Source: Archivesica marissinica | Taxonomy: Eukaryota > Mollusca > Bivalvia > Venerida > Vesicomyidae | Assembly (NCBI GenBank): GCA_014843695.1 | Contig: CM026404.1 | Span: 83,197,787 to 83,261,786, forward strand | DNA length: 64,000 nucleotides | Direction of reading: 5' to 3' | Shown here: one piece after another, positions 24,840-34,984 of the stretch | How positions within the stretch are numbered: the stretch's first letter is position 1 | Layout: the number at the start of each line of letters is the position of its first letter | Made by a program: the position numbers and the translations under genes | Notes under the pieces: generated by a model | What the model saw: only the letters and a program-made list of their open reading frames with translations | Databases searched by the model: none | What the model was told of the DNA's origin: nothing

Positions 24840-25418
24840 CAGGGCTCGACAAATTCTTTTCAAACTGACTTGCCCGGGACAAGTGACACTGGCAAACTGA
24901 CTTGCCCCAATGTGAATTTGACTTGCCCCAATTATTATGCTAAATGTCGAATGATGGCTTACACTAGTTAAGTCTATGAATAACATCATCATAGTATATA
25001 ATGAAAAGTCCTTTCGTGTTTTGAATCATATTTAATATCCTTTTTACCCTCAGTGAGTTTCACTTTCTTGGAAGTAGGCACACATTTTAAATCTAGTTTC
25101 CGTTTTTTACTATCACTTTCATTTTCATTGGAGTTGAAGACTTTTAGCAAACTTATTGTAATTGAACGTGCATTTAAATGATAACAGGGGATTTGGGGAT
25201 TAATTATAAAACAATTTGTATACATTAAATCATGACAAGAAACAGTTTTATATTAGTTGTTTATTCTGTTAATTGATATGTTTATTCGACACCTGTCCGA
25301 TAATCACATCCATAGCATTTTGACTTGCCCGGGACTAAACTCTGGTTGACGGCCACTTGCCCGAACATTGTTTTGACTTGCCCCGGGCGTCGGGCAATAG
25401 GATTTGTCGAGCCCTGAT
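24840..25418. mobile_element. Terminal-inverted-repeat element CAGGGCTCGACAAAT, with a decayed transposase N-terminus
   Basis: CAGGGCTCGACAAAT at the left is mirrored by ATTTGTCGAGCCCTG at the right. GACTTGCCC segments repeat near both ends (24866-24935 and 25320-25385). On the minus strand about 25010-25130 encodes SKKRKLDLKCVPTSKKVKL, the same basic pattern as the hAT-like N-terminus at 61304 ([17 protein letters not shown]), so this looks like an internally deleted or decayed copy of a related transposon. I see no clear target duplication. Confidence 0.75.
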
Positions 25419-25561
25419 ACATAATAATGTACTGCACGGACATAGAGTATGACGTCACGACATCTTTTAGTTATACATATCACTAAGTTAATTCAATATA
25501 GAATGTATTGATGCCATCGACATTTGGTTATATAAAGCATACTATACTTTGCACCATTCGG

Positions 25562-25844
25562 GTGCGTAGTTGCCTTTACGCCACAATGACCGGGCTTGCA
25601 CATTATATTCAGGAAGTGTTTAATTTTGCTAGATCTACAGTAGTAGATGAAAAACGGAAATGTTCTTATGTGTTTGTTAGTGTATAAACTTCCTGTGAAA
25701 GGTATCAGAGTGCATCACTTAATGTCTAGGTTTCAAAGAATTAGTGGGGAGGATGCCCCCAGACCCCCTACTTGGTTCGTACCTTCGGTGCTTATTAGTT
25801 CAAATGGGCTTGCACATAATTTTCAGCTGGTTACGCCGCTGTCA
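25562..25844 (+). mobile_element. Dispersed TIR element, first of two copies
   Basis: Sequence from GGTGCGTAGTTGCCTTTACG to GGTTACGCCGCTG is about 90% identical, by eye, to 56881-57163 in the same orientation. The ends are imperfectly complementary (GCGTAGTTGCC against GGTTACGCCGCTG), as in hAT-related MITEs. Frames are closed, so it is non-autonomous. The flanks of the two copies differ, which shows transposition rather than segmental duplication. Confidence 0.75.
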
Positions 25845-25864
25845 TTGAAACGACCATGAATAGA

Positions 25865-26305
25865 TTTACCCAGAACTTGCCAATCACGACTAATATCGCT
25901 TTTCCAGACGGCGTTCTGTGCCGTCTGGTCAGGCTCTATACTCTTTTCTAGTAAACACTTGTCTGTATAGCAAACATCATAGATCCTGATCAGACGCGGC
26001 GCCACGCTGCGGCTGATCTGTATATATGTTGTTTGCACAATCCGACCAATTTATTCAGCAGGTCTTGGGTTAATCTATTGATCGCCCGTCTGACCCTAAT
26101 ACAATTAACAGTCTTTCAGATGGAACTTTAAACCGAGTTCTCGTGTCGGTGCTTTACATCGTGCACGTAAATGAACCAGAGGAGACTCTGGAATGGGCCT
26201 TTGTCTGTATCAATGCACTATCCTCCACAAATCGAAAATGACTACATGTAATCTCTTCAGGAGGCGTCGCTCATATGGGCAACCGGTAGCGACGATAAAT
26301 AATAA
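25865..26305 (+). mobile_element. Chimeric MITE plus headless SINE D, copy 1
   Basis: 25865-26074 is a TTAA-group MITE (core GCCGTCTGGTCAGGCTC and GATCCTGATCAGACGCGGCG, right end CAGCAGGTCTTGGGTTAAT). It is joined to a family D SINE that starts only at the end of its B box (GATCGCCCGTCTGACC) and runs to GACGATAAATAATAATAAAC. The same join occurs at 35117, so this is a compound repeat and not a chance neighbour pair. The D part ends about 45 bp before the putative acceptor of the glycine-rich exon. Confidence 0.8.
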
Positions 26306-26352
26306 TAAACATGTATATTTAGACAAACTATTATATTTTGTTATTCATTCAC

Positions 26353-26620
26353 AGGCTCACAGATGAGTAATTCAGGCGGCAGTGGAGGTGCAGGAGGAAC
26401 GAATGGGGGTGGAGGCGCTGGCGGCGGAGGAGGTGGGAATGGCGGCGGGGCGGGAGGTAATGGCGGCAATGGCTCGGGTAAATCAGGATATAGCATATGG
26501 GGACTTGGAGGTCGTGAAGAGTTGTTCCCTGTCGATGTTTGCTACTCTATGCAGCTACATGGAAGTGCAGATGGCCGCTGCGGAGAGGTTGCTGGTGGAA
26601 GTACGGGACACATACGTTGA
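26353..26620 (+). CDS. Possible terminal exon of a glycine-rich protein (hypothetical)
   Basis: A pyrimidine-rich stretch ending TTCATTCACAG/G at 26352 looks like a 3' splice site. From the ATG at 26363 the frame gives about 42 residues dominated by Gly with Asn, Ser and Ala, then a non-repetitive tail (GYSIWGLGGREELFPVDVCY) and a stop at 26618-26620. An AATAAA follows about 145 bp later. Base composition is sharply GC-rich compared with its surroundings. It could equally be an internal-exon frame or a single-exon gene starting at 26363. I do not recognise the protein and found no partner exon upstream, where a MITE/SINE compound lies. The +2 frame (26382-26651) is open too but gives an unstructured Ala/Glu-rich peptide. 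Confidence 0.35.
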
Positions 26621-26762
26621 CACAAATACATATAATAATATTATAATGTAAATCAGTTCTGATTTAGGCGAATTATAATTGGATTATATTATTCTGTGCA
26701 TTGTATTTTCTGAATACAAGATATTTTATTGGAAATTGTGATTCAATGTGCATGAATTTGTC

Positions 26763-26768
26763 AATAAA
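26763..26768 (+). promoter_or_regulatory. Polyadenylation signal candidate
   Basis: AATAAA within GTCAATAAAGAAATATAA, about 145 bp after the stop of the glycine-rich frame. The spacing suits a short 3' UTR; in AT-rich DNA chance occurrence is possible. Confidence 0.35.
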
Positions 26769-27389
26769 GAAATATAATATAGTTTATTTTATTTTATCTA
26801 GACTGACATCCCTGTATCATGTCTATAGTTGAACACTGAGAAATATGTGTTCATTCAATCAGCTCAGAAAACGCACCGTTACAAGCAATTAGCAGTTCCA
26901 GGGAACGACCCAATGCCGCCAAGTGTGTATGAGATATTTGTAATCTTGTAATACGGTCGTTCGATAATGTCAAATTAATTTAGCCTAAATTAAATTCAGT
27001 GGCGTTGATAATGCCACTCGTGATAATAATACTCTCAATGTTCATTTAGCGAAAAATAATTCGCACATTCACTGAAACAAATAAATACCCTCATATGGGC
27101 AACAGGTAGCGACGATAAATACACGTAACACGTACACACGCACGCACGCACGCACGCGCACACATTAAAAGGTAATGAAATACCAACTTATTTCATGTGT
27201 AAATGGTTGGCTGCACATGCGCCTCTACATATTACCCTACCCATCGTACTCATTTTGCACGTGCCTGTAGGAAGCTACGCCAATGATAACAGACGCTATA
27301 TATAAATTGTAATTGCAGTTAGTTATGTAAATATTTCAACTTGAACACCAATGTGTCAACTAGAGCTCGTTCTGTGGATGGTGCCAAAT
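26769..27389. other. Non-coding stretch with SINE D tail and (ACGC)n
   Basis: Mostly unremarkable. 27088-27125 is a family D tail fragment (CTCATATGGGCAACAGGTAG, CGACGATAAATACACG). It is followed at 27128-27166 by a microsatellite of CACA and ACGC units grown from its 3' end. Confidence 0.7.
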
Positions 27390-30300
27390 GTGATGGATTG
27401 ACGCAATCACTGGACCTGTGACATTATGTGATACACGTAGATAGGGATTGATCCAAATCCTGGATCGGTTACATTCTATGATTCACGTAGGTAGTGAATG
27501 ACCCAATCACTGGACCTGTTACATTCTATGATTCACGTAGGTAGGGATTGATCCAATCTTTGGATCGGTTACATTCTATGATTCACGTAGGTAGGGATTT
27601 ATCCAATCACTGGATCGGTTACATTCTATGATTCACGTAGGTAGGGATTGATCCAATCACTGGATCGGTTACATTCTATGATTCACGTAGGTAGGGATTG
27701 ATCCAATCACTGGATCGGTTACATTCTATGATTCACGTAGGTAGGGATTGACCCAATCACTGGATCGGTTACATTCTATGATTCACGTAGGTAGGGAATG
27801 ACCCAATCACTGGACCTGTTACAGTATGTGATATACTTAGATAGAGATTGGTCCAATCCCTGGGCAGGTTACATTCATTGATTCACGTAGGTAGGGATTG
27901 ATCCAATCACTGGATCGGTTACATTCTATGATTCACGTAGGTAGGGATTGATCCAATCTCTGGATCGGTTACATTCTATGATTCACGTAGGTAGGGATTT
28001 ATCCAATCACTGGATCGGTTACATTCTATGATTCACGTAGGTAGGGATTGATCCAATCTCTGGATCGGTTACATTCTATGATTCACGTAGGTAGGGATTT
28101 ATCCAATCACTGGATCGGTTACATTCTATGATTCACGTAGGTAGGGAATGACCCAATCACTGGATCGGTTACATTCTATGATTCACGTAGGTAGGGATTG
28201 ATCCAATCTCTGGATCGGTTACATTCTATGATTCACGTAGGTAGGGATTTATCCAATCACTGGATCGGTTACATTCTATGATTCACGTAGGTAGGGATTG
28301 ATCCAATCGCTGGATCGGTTACATTCTATGATTCACGTAGGTAGGGATTTATCCAATCACTGGATCGGTTACATTCTATGATTCACGTAAGTAGGGATTT
28401 ATCCAATCACTGGATCGGTTACATTCTATGATTCACGTAGGTAGGGATTGACCCAATCACTGGATCGGTTACATTCTATGATTCACGTAGGTAGGGAATG
28501 ACCCAATCACTGGACCTGTTACAGTATGTGATATACTTAGATAGAGATTGGTCCAATCCCTGGGCAGGTTACATTCATTGATTCACGTAGGTAGGGATTG
28601 ATCCAATCACTGGATCGGTTACATTCTATGATTCACGTAGGTAGGGATTGATCCAATCTCTGGATCGGTTACATTCTATGATTCACGTAGGTAGGGATTT
28701 ATCCAATCACTGGATCGGTTACATTCTATGATTCACGTAGGTAGGGATTGATCCAATCTCTGGATCGGTTACATTCTATGATTCACGTAGGTAGGGATTT
28801 ATCCAATCACTGGATCGGTTACATTCTATGATTCACGTAGATAGAGATTGGTCCAATCCCTGGGCAGGTTACATTCATTGATTCACGTAGGTAGGGATTG
28901 ATCCAATCACTGGATCGGTTACATTCTATGATTCACGTAGGTAGGGATTGATCCAATCTCTGGATCGGTTACATTCTATGATTCACGTAGGTAGGGATTT
29001 ATCCAATCACTGGATCGGTTACATTCTATGATTCACGTAGGTAGGGATTGATCCAATCTCTGGATCGGTTACATTCTATGATTCACGTAGGTAGGGATTT
29101 ATCCAATCACTGGATCGGTTACATTCTATGATTCACGTAGGTAGGGAATGACCCAATCACTGGATCGGTTACATTCTATGATTCACGTAGGTAGGGATTG
29201 ATCCAATCTCTGGATCGGTTACATTCTATGATTCACGTAGGTAGGGATTTATCCAATCACTGGATCGGTTACATTCTATGATTCACGTAGGTAGGGATTG
29301 ATCCAATCGCTGGATCGGTTACATTCTATGATTCACGTAGGTAGGGATTTATCCAATCACTGGATCGGTTACATTCTATGATTCACGTAAGTAGGGATTT
29401 ATCCAATCACTGGATCGGTTACATTCTATGATTCACGTAGGTAGGGATTGACCCAATCACTGGATCGGTTACATTCTATGATTCACGTAGGTAGGGAATG
29501 ACCCAATCACTGGACCTGTTACAGTATGTGATATACTTAGATAGAGATTGGTCCAATCCCTGGGCAGGTTACATTCATTGATTCACGTAGGTAGGGATTG
29601 ATCCAATCACTGGATCGGTTACATTCTATGATTCACGTAGGTAGGGATTGATCCAATCTCTGGATCGGTTACATTCTATGATTCACGTAGGTAGGGATTT
29701 ATCCAATCACTGGATCGGTTACATTCTATGATTCACGTAGGTAGGGATTGATCCAATCACTGGATCGGTTACATTCTATGATTCACGTAGGTAGGGATTG
29801 ATCCAATCACTGGATCGGTTACATTCTATGATTCACGTAGGTAGGGATTGATCCAATCACTGGATCGGTTACATTCTATGATTCACGTAGGTAGGGATTG
29901 ATCCAATCACTGGATCGGTTACATTCTATGATTCACGTAGGTAGGGATTTATCCAATCACTGGATCGGTTACATTCTATGATTCACGTAGGTAGGGATTG
30001 ATCCAATCACTGGATCGGTTACATTCTATGATTCACGTAGGTAGGGATTGATCCAATCACTGGATCGTTACATTTTGATACGTAGGTAGGGATTGTCCAA
30101 TCCTGGGGTTACATTCTATGATTCACGTAGGTAGGGATTGATCCAATCACTGGATCGGTTACATTCTATGATTCACGTAGGTAGGGATTGATCCAATCTC
30201 TGGATCGGTTACATTCTATGATTCACGTAGGTAGGGATTGATCCAATCACTGGATCGGTTACATTCTATGATTCACGTAGGTAGGGATTGATCCAATCAC

Positions 30301-30669
30301 TGGATCGGTTACATTCTATGATTCACGTAGGTAGGGATTTATCCAATCACTGGATCGGTTACATTCTATGATTCACGTAGGTAGGGATTATCCAATCACT
30401 GGATCGGTTACATTCTATGATTCACGTAGGTAGGGATTTATCCAATCACTGGATCGGTTACATTCTATGATTCACGTAGGTAGGGATTGATCCAATCTCT
30501 GGATCGGTTACATTCTATGATTCACGCAGGTAGGGATTGACCCAATCACTGGATCGGTTACATTCTATGATTCACGCAGGTAGGGATTGACCCAATCACT
30601 GGATCGGTTACATTCTATGATTCACGTAGGTAGGGATTGATCCAATCTCTGGACCGGTTACATTCTATG
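27390..30669 (+). repeat. 50-bp satellite, array 1
   Basis: About 65 copies of a 50-bp unit: GTTACATTCTATGATTCACG, TAGGTAGGGATTGATCCAAT, CACTGGATCG. Each canonical unit contains the hairpin GATCCA-atcac-TGGATC. Variants ATTGATCC, ATTGACCC, ATTTATCC and AATGACCC alternate. A distinctive divergent pair of units (GGACCTGTTACAGTATGTG, then ATAGAGATTGGTCCAATCC and CTGGGCAGG) recurs at 27796, 28496 and 29496, exactly 700 and 1000 bp apart, showing block duplication in whole units. One decayed unit lies at about 30066-30108. A family G SINE head replaces the last unit at 30667. Confidence 0.98.
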
Positions 30670-30912
30670 ATCGAGTCCGTCTCCGTGGTTAAGGTCGCTG
30701 ACTTGTATACCACTGTAACCTATCATCACTGGTGGTCACGGGTTCGAGCCCCGCTCAGACCGTGTCTATTTATATGGAAAAGTTGGCAGTTTCTTATGGA
30801 GGTTAATTGGTGCACCAAGTACTGGTTAACCGCTGAAGCCTGCCATAGAAATATGTTGTTAGGTAAATTGCCCGTCGCTCAATTGGGCAACCGGTTAAAT
30901 AAACATAAATAA
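30667..30912 (+). mobile_element. SINE family G, full-length copy
   Basis: The tRNA-like head GAGTCCGTCTCCGTGGTTAA, a long variable-arm-like region, and B box CACGGGTTCGAGCCCCGCTC lead into TTATATGGAAAAGTTGGCAG, TTTCTTATGGAGG, AGTACTGGTTAACCGC and a tail CAATTGGGCAACCGGTTAAA. It sits at the very end of the 50-bp satellite. Partial copies: 37661, 56628 and 59262. Confidence 0.85.
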
Positions 30913-30954
30913 AAAATATACATTTTGCAGATCAAATTTTCTTTTCGACACATT

Positions 30955-31135
30955 TGAGTTGTCTGCGTTGCCGAATGGTAAAGGTAGTGTACTTTAAAGC
31001 AATTGGCATTCACCACTATATGTGGGGCTGTCGAATGATTTCATTGAGGAAGCTCTCCAGCTGGTATGCGGAATGTCGGTTGTTCTACCTGGGTACCCTT
31101 CTGTGCCTGAACTATTGTTTATATTTTGGGATTTA
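30955..31135 (+). mobile_element. SINE family H, degenerate copy
   Basis: Head TGCGTTGCCGAATGGTAAAG (Leu/Ser-tRNA-like), then GGGGCTGTCGAATGATTTCA, AAGCTCTCCAGCTGGTATG and GTCGGTTGTTCTACCTGGG. This matches the better copy at 33130-33305 (GTGGCCGAGTGGATAATG, AAGCTATCCAGCTGACTTG, GTCGGTGGTTCTACC). Confidence 0.7.
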
Positions 31136-31255
31136 AAGTCAACAGCAGCTTAGATCCACAGGCACTCGACGTGAATCTAGGACTCAATAAAGGAGAACAT
31201 AGCCCCCCCCCCGACCAGATCTTCCCCATATATCTACAGAAATGGAATGTATGTG

Positions 31256-31472
31256 TGTATGTATGTATGCTCCTTTAATGTCAAACCCCTCTCGGGGACT
31301 TAGACATGTTTTCCTGAGCAGGCTTAGCCGACCTAAGCGATTAACCAGTACTAAGCAACGTGTGTGAGGTGCCTTGCTCAATGACACTACATACGTGGCC
31401 TGACCGAGTATCGAACCCGGAACCGTTCGATTCCAAATCCGACGTTCTACCACTGGACCACGGACGCCACAA
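31256..31472 (-). mobile_element. SINE family E, minus strand
   Basis: Reverse complement of family E, complete from the CATACATA-rich tail at 31256 to the head GGCGTCCGTGGTCCAGTGG at 31472. It retains B box CCGGGTTCGATACTCGGTCA and body GTGTCATTGAGCAAGGCACC. Confidence 0.9.
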
Positions 31473-31554
31473 TGTTGGCATCAAAATGGTCTTATAATAC
31501 CAATATGAATGTGCACAATACACAAATTATACACATATTTATTATACTACCCCC

Positions 31555-31861
31555 GTGTACTATAGCAAAGTCGGTTCTTGAAGCTGTTTTGAAATAAAAT
31601 ACTTAAATATATATACTATAAAATACTTAAATATATATACTAGTACCCCCAAACGTGCCGAATCCCTGTGGTTTTGATGCTAGGCGCTGATACTACGTCT
31701 TCTGGGAGCTCGTTCCAAGATTGAACCGTTCTTTGCGAAAAGAGGTATTTACTGCAATCCAGCCTACTGTGCTTGACATTTAATTTTTGAATGTACCCTC
31801 TTAGATTAATGCCAATTGCCTCGTTCTTGGTGAGCATAAAACCTGCTGATATATCACACAT
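31555..31861 (-). mobile_element. LINE ORF2 C-terminal fragment, interrupted
   Basis: The minus strand at 31671-31861 encodes GYIQKLNVKHSRLDCSKYLF, SQRTVQSWNELPEDVVSAPS and the start of the next segment: the classic non-LTR ORF2 C-terminus (SQR, WNxLP, VVSAPSI). The frame is broken at the small element at 31594-31670. It resumes beyond it, at about 31585 downwards, with NSFKNRL, the expected continuation. Only this 3' part of the LINE survives. Confidence 0.8.
31594..31670. mobile_element. Small CACAGGG-family element inserted in the LINE
   Basis: Contains the family terminus CAAACGTGCCGAATCCCTGTG at its right and ATACTTAAATATATATACTA repeated at its left. It is flanked by GTTTTGA at 31586-31592 and 31671-31677, at least 7 bp of target duplication. 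It separates two parts of the LINE reading frame that belong together. About 77 bp; a decayed version of the palindromic element at 32670-32761. Confidence 0.8.
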
Positions 31862-31865
31862 TAAG

Positions 31866-32125
31866 ACTACTCCAGCGATCGCAGGTTCGATCCCTCGTCC
31901 AGAAGGATCCTAATAAAACTAACTGTCTTTCAAATTGGACTTTAAACCGAGGTCTCGTGTCGGTGCTGTACACCGTGCACGTAGAAGAACCAGGGGAGAT
32001 TCTGGAATGGGTCTCTGTCTGTATCATTGCACTATCCTTCAAAAATCTAAAATGACTAATATCTCCAGGAGGCGTCGCTCATATGGGCAGCCGGTAGCGA
32101 CGATAAATAAACGTAAAACACACAA
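31866..32125 (+). mobile_element. SINE family D, 5'-truncated
   Basis: Starts inside the head (GCGATCGCAGGTTCGATCCC) and runs through TCGGTGCTGTACACCGTGCA, TGTATCATTGCACTATCC and CATATGGGCAGCCGGTAGCG to the tail. The A-box half is missing. Confidence 0.88.
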
Positions 32126-32380
32126 ACACAACTATACCTGTGTATTTCACATCTAGTCCAAATATTTAGATTTGAAAATGTAACATTTTACTATAAAGTC
32201 ATTTTCGAAATAACAGATCGGAAAAAAATTATCCAGAAGTTTTATATACGTCCTGCCTGGCGTCATTATTGGCCATCGGTCGTGTAATCTTGAGCGCTTT
32301 TGGAACGATTTCTACTTTCACATTATTGATGAATTTCCTTCGGACATCGTGCCTATTAGCTTCCACATACAGCCATAGAT
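32126..32380. other. Non-coding spacer
   Basis: No recognised gene. It ends in CCATAGAT, the left target duplication of the next element. Confidence 0.5.
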
Positions 32381-33035
32381 CACAGGGATTCGGCACGTTT
32401 GGGGGTACTAGTATATATAATGTGTGATTATTCTTCATATAAAAAACCAAACATCTTGTTACATCTAATAATCCAATCAGAACGCTCGTTTCAACGCGAA
32501 TTGCGCCGCTTTAGAAATTTTCAAAACAAATTGAAAATTCTACGAAATCTCTTTTTGACGTACATTTTTGCCGAATAAACCTACACGTTAGTGGAAACAC
32601 ATTTTATTGATAATATTATTCACAGTTAAAACTCTCCCGTCGAAGATTTTTTTTTGTTGCTGACAGAACCACAGGGATTCGGCATGTTTGGGGGTACTAG
32701 TATATATATTTAAGTACTTAAATATATATACTAGTACCCCCAAACGTGCCGAATCCCTGTGGACAGAACCCGTGTCCTAGTATGGAAATGTGACCTGCTA
32801 TGGCCAATGTCTGTGGCAATTGTTTGCAAAGTATACATGCATGCAGCTTAAAGTTGTGTTTTATTTGAAGAACAATATAAAGACTCGGGGTAGGCGTTAT
32901 ATTTGGACAGATTTGTACAACATTGTTTCAGATAGGGCCATTTTACTGATCGATGCGAAATCTGACATCCCACAGAGTAGAATCCCTGTACTTAAATATA
33001 TATACTACTACCCCCAAACGTGCCGAATCCCTGTG
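32381..33035. mobile_element. CACAGGG-family DNA element with 8-bp target duplication and nested palindrome
   Basis: CACAGGGATTCGGCACG at 32381 and its complement ending CCGAATCCCTGTG at 33035 form long terminal inverted repeats (about 37 bp). CCATAGAT is duplicated at 32373-32380 and 33036-33043. Subtracting the nested 92-bp palindrome and its 8-bp duplication leaves 555 bp, matching the 552-bp relative at 17068-17619, which lies in inverted orientation. An 83-codon frame at 32790-33041 runs through the right half and has no transposase resemblance. hAT- or P-like by duplication length only. Confidence 0.9.
32670..32761. mobile_element. 92-bp near-perfect palindromic element
   Basis: Two 46-bp arms meet at TTAAGT/ACTTAA with one mismatch (GCATG against the complement of CGTGC), so the element consists solely of two terminal repeats. 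GACAGAAC is duplicated at 32662-32669 and 32762-32769. The uninterrupted site is visible in the relative at 17068-17619 (about 17332-17342, GTTCTGTC once). This proves insertion of the palindrome as a unit. Confidence 0.93.
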
Positions 33036-33129
33036 CCATAGATACTAGTCCTATAAATAAGACCTCTACAATTTCTGTTATTTGAAAAATGTCTGGATAG
33101 TAAAATGTCACATTTTTCAAGTCTAAATA

Positions 33130-33305
33130 TTTGGACTAGTGGCCGAGTGGATAATGTTGTTGACAAATCACTTGCCTCTTACCGCTGTAGGTTCCAAACC
33201 CACTGTGGGGTGTCGAATTCTTTCATGCGATGAAGCTATCCAGCTGACTTGTGGAAAGTCGGTGGTTCTACCTTTGTGCCCATGATACGCGCCATGCAAC
33301 TCTGC
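33130..33305 (+). mobile_element. SINE family H
   Basis: Leu/Ser-tRNA-like head AGTGGCCGAGTGGATAATG and TAGGTTCCAAACCCACTGTG (B box), then GGGGTGTCGAATTCTTTCAT, AAGCTATCCAGCTGACTTG and GTCGGTGGTTCTACC. Its 3' end merges into the hairpin at 33306. Confidence 0.75.
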
Positions 33306-33464
33306 ACAGGAACTTGAAATTGTATCCATAAGCCACCAAAGGTCTCGTACCTCTATCCTAGGACATCCCCCTCTATTAAAAAAAAAGATTTAATAGAGGG
33401 GGGTGTCTTAGGATAGAGGTACGAGACCGTTGGTGGCTTATGGATAACATTTCAATTTCCTGTG
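33306..33464. repeat. Long hairpin (inverted repeat, ~73-bp arms)
   Basis: The left arm 33306-33378 (CACAGGAACTTG to CCCCCTCTATTA) and the right arm 33391-33464 (TAATAGAGGGGGG to TTTCAATTTCCTGTG) are reverse complements with only about seven differences, around a 12-base A-rich loop. The left arm continues the 3' end of the family H SINE, so it probably formed by two SINE tails meeting head to head. If transcribed it would give an almost fully paired stem. Confidence 0.9.
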
Positions 33465-34449
33465 ATACATGTATGTACACGGTCAAATCAAAGTCAACGC
33501 TACTCTCAGCCTCATCATGTAGGCCGCAGTAGGCCTACCACTGACCGTTATACGCATAGATTTTCGATTTTAATGAATGACCCGCACTTCAAATTATGTT
33601 GAATAACGGTATGAATCGTCTCCAACACTAGTACTTTAATCCTAGGGTACGAACTGTACAGACTTTGGGTAGGAATCGTATCAGACATTGGTTACGAACT
33701 ATCCAAACGTGATACGAAACGTCCAGGGTACGAAAGTCTGTAATTCAACACCTGTTTTAACAGGGATGGAAAAGAGTCATATCATGGATGGAAAGCAGTA
33801 TTTTCCCATTACGTCATAAACCCGAAACCGCAAGTAAACTACAGAAAATAGGTAAACGTCAGCCTACTGAAATAGTTACACTTATTAGTCATTGCATTCT
33901 TAGTGTATACAGCTTTTCAATACAAATTACGTCAGAAAATCAAACGCGAGTCGAATGATTATTGTTTTAAAGTTACAAGCCATGTTTGTTTACATTACTG
34001 ATTAATGTGCGAGAGTGGTAGAGGTCAGACACCGCTATTGCAATTTCCATAGGTCACCATTATAACATACAGTGCCATTATATTTTCCCCCAAAATAGTT
34101 TGGCACAAAAGACAGTAGTTTTCAACACCCGAATCCCTGGGGTTGACCGATTGCAGTTTTTTTATTTCCCACTAAAGGCACCCACCCCCCCCCCCTACTC
34201 TGAAGGTAATTTAGTGGTGAATGTTGCACTGACACCTGCATTTATAATATGCTGTTTATTTGTCACCATATTGTCTGCAAATATTTTTAAATATTCCAAA
34301 ATGCAGCTCATATATTGTATTTTAATATTTAGAAGTCATTTTCACTATTTGTGACAATACCTACTCAGCCAATCAGTTCATGTATCAATAACTCTTAAGG
34401 GCTTCCCTACACTTTTTCAACCAATCCCAGACCACTATATCAATAACAC
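33465..34449. other. Non-coding stretch
   Basis: No recognised gene or repeat. 34100-34354 is an open frame without family resemblance; a C-run lies at 34186-34195. Confidence 0.5.
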
Positions 34450-34640
34450 CGTCTGACCTAGAGCATCGGATTTGGAATCGAACTGTCCCGGGTTCGATAC
34501 TCGGTCAGGCCACGTATGTAGTGTCATTGAGCAAGGCACCTCACACACATTGCTTAGTACTGGTTAATCGCTTAGGTCAGCTAAGCCTGCCCAGGAAAAA
34601 CATGTCCAGGTCCCCAAAATACATGGGACATACATACATA
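34450..34640 (+). mobile_element. SINE family E, 5'-truncated
   Basis: Starts within the head (CTAGAGCATCGGATTTGGAA) with B box CCGGGTTCGATACTCGGTCA and body GTGTCATTGAGCAAGGCACC; tail GGGACATACATACATACC. Confidence 0.87.
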
Positions 34641-34699
34641 CCTACATGTATACATACCTGTAGTTACCGGTACCCCGCAGCTATGTGGCTCACTGGTTC

Positions 34700-34810
34700 C
34701 ATCGCCGTGGGTTCGGGGTGAGCGATTTGTTATCCATAACAACTTTGTGTGTTCTCTTTAGGAATTTGTCAATTCGGTTCTCGAAGCTGTTGATGCTATG
34801 CGCTAGTATT
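34700..34810 (-). mobile_element. LINE ORF2 extreme C-terminal fragment
   Basis: Minus-strand translation at about 34720-34800 gives SINSFENRIDKFLKRTHKV, the tail of the non-LTR ORF2 C-terminus (after the WNxLP motif). Only about 30 codons are recognisable. Confidence 0.5.
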
Positions 34811-34984
34811 TTTATCGTTGTTTCCTTTGCACACCATGCCAGCAATTGTATTCCACTATCACTTCTTATGATTATTAAATTACTATATCTCAACAGATCT
34901 CATACAGTATATGCAATTTGTACTTTTTTGTAGAGGAATGTTATCAGTTAATTAACACAATTTTGATAAAGTCACATTTATCAT

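Noticed and set aside
32790..33041. 83-codon ORF shared (in part) with 17095-17313
   Set aside because: Shared only because both lie in the same non-coding transposon family; no transposase or other domain is recognisable.
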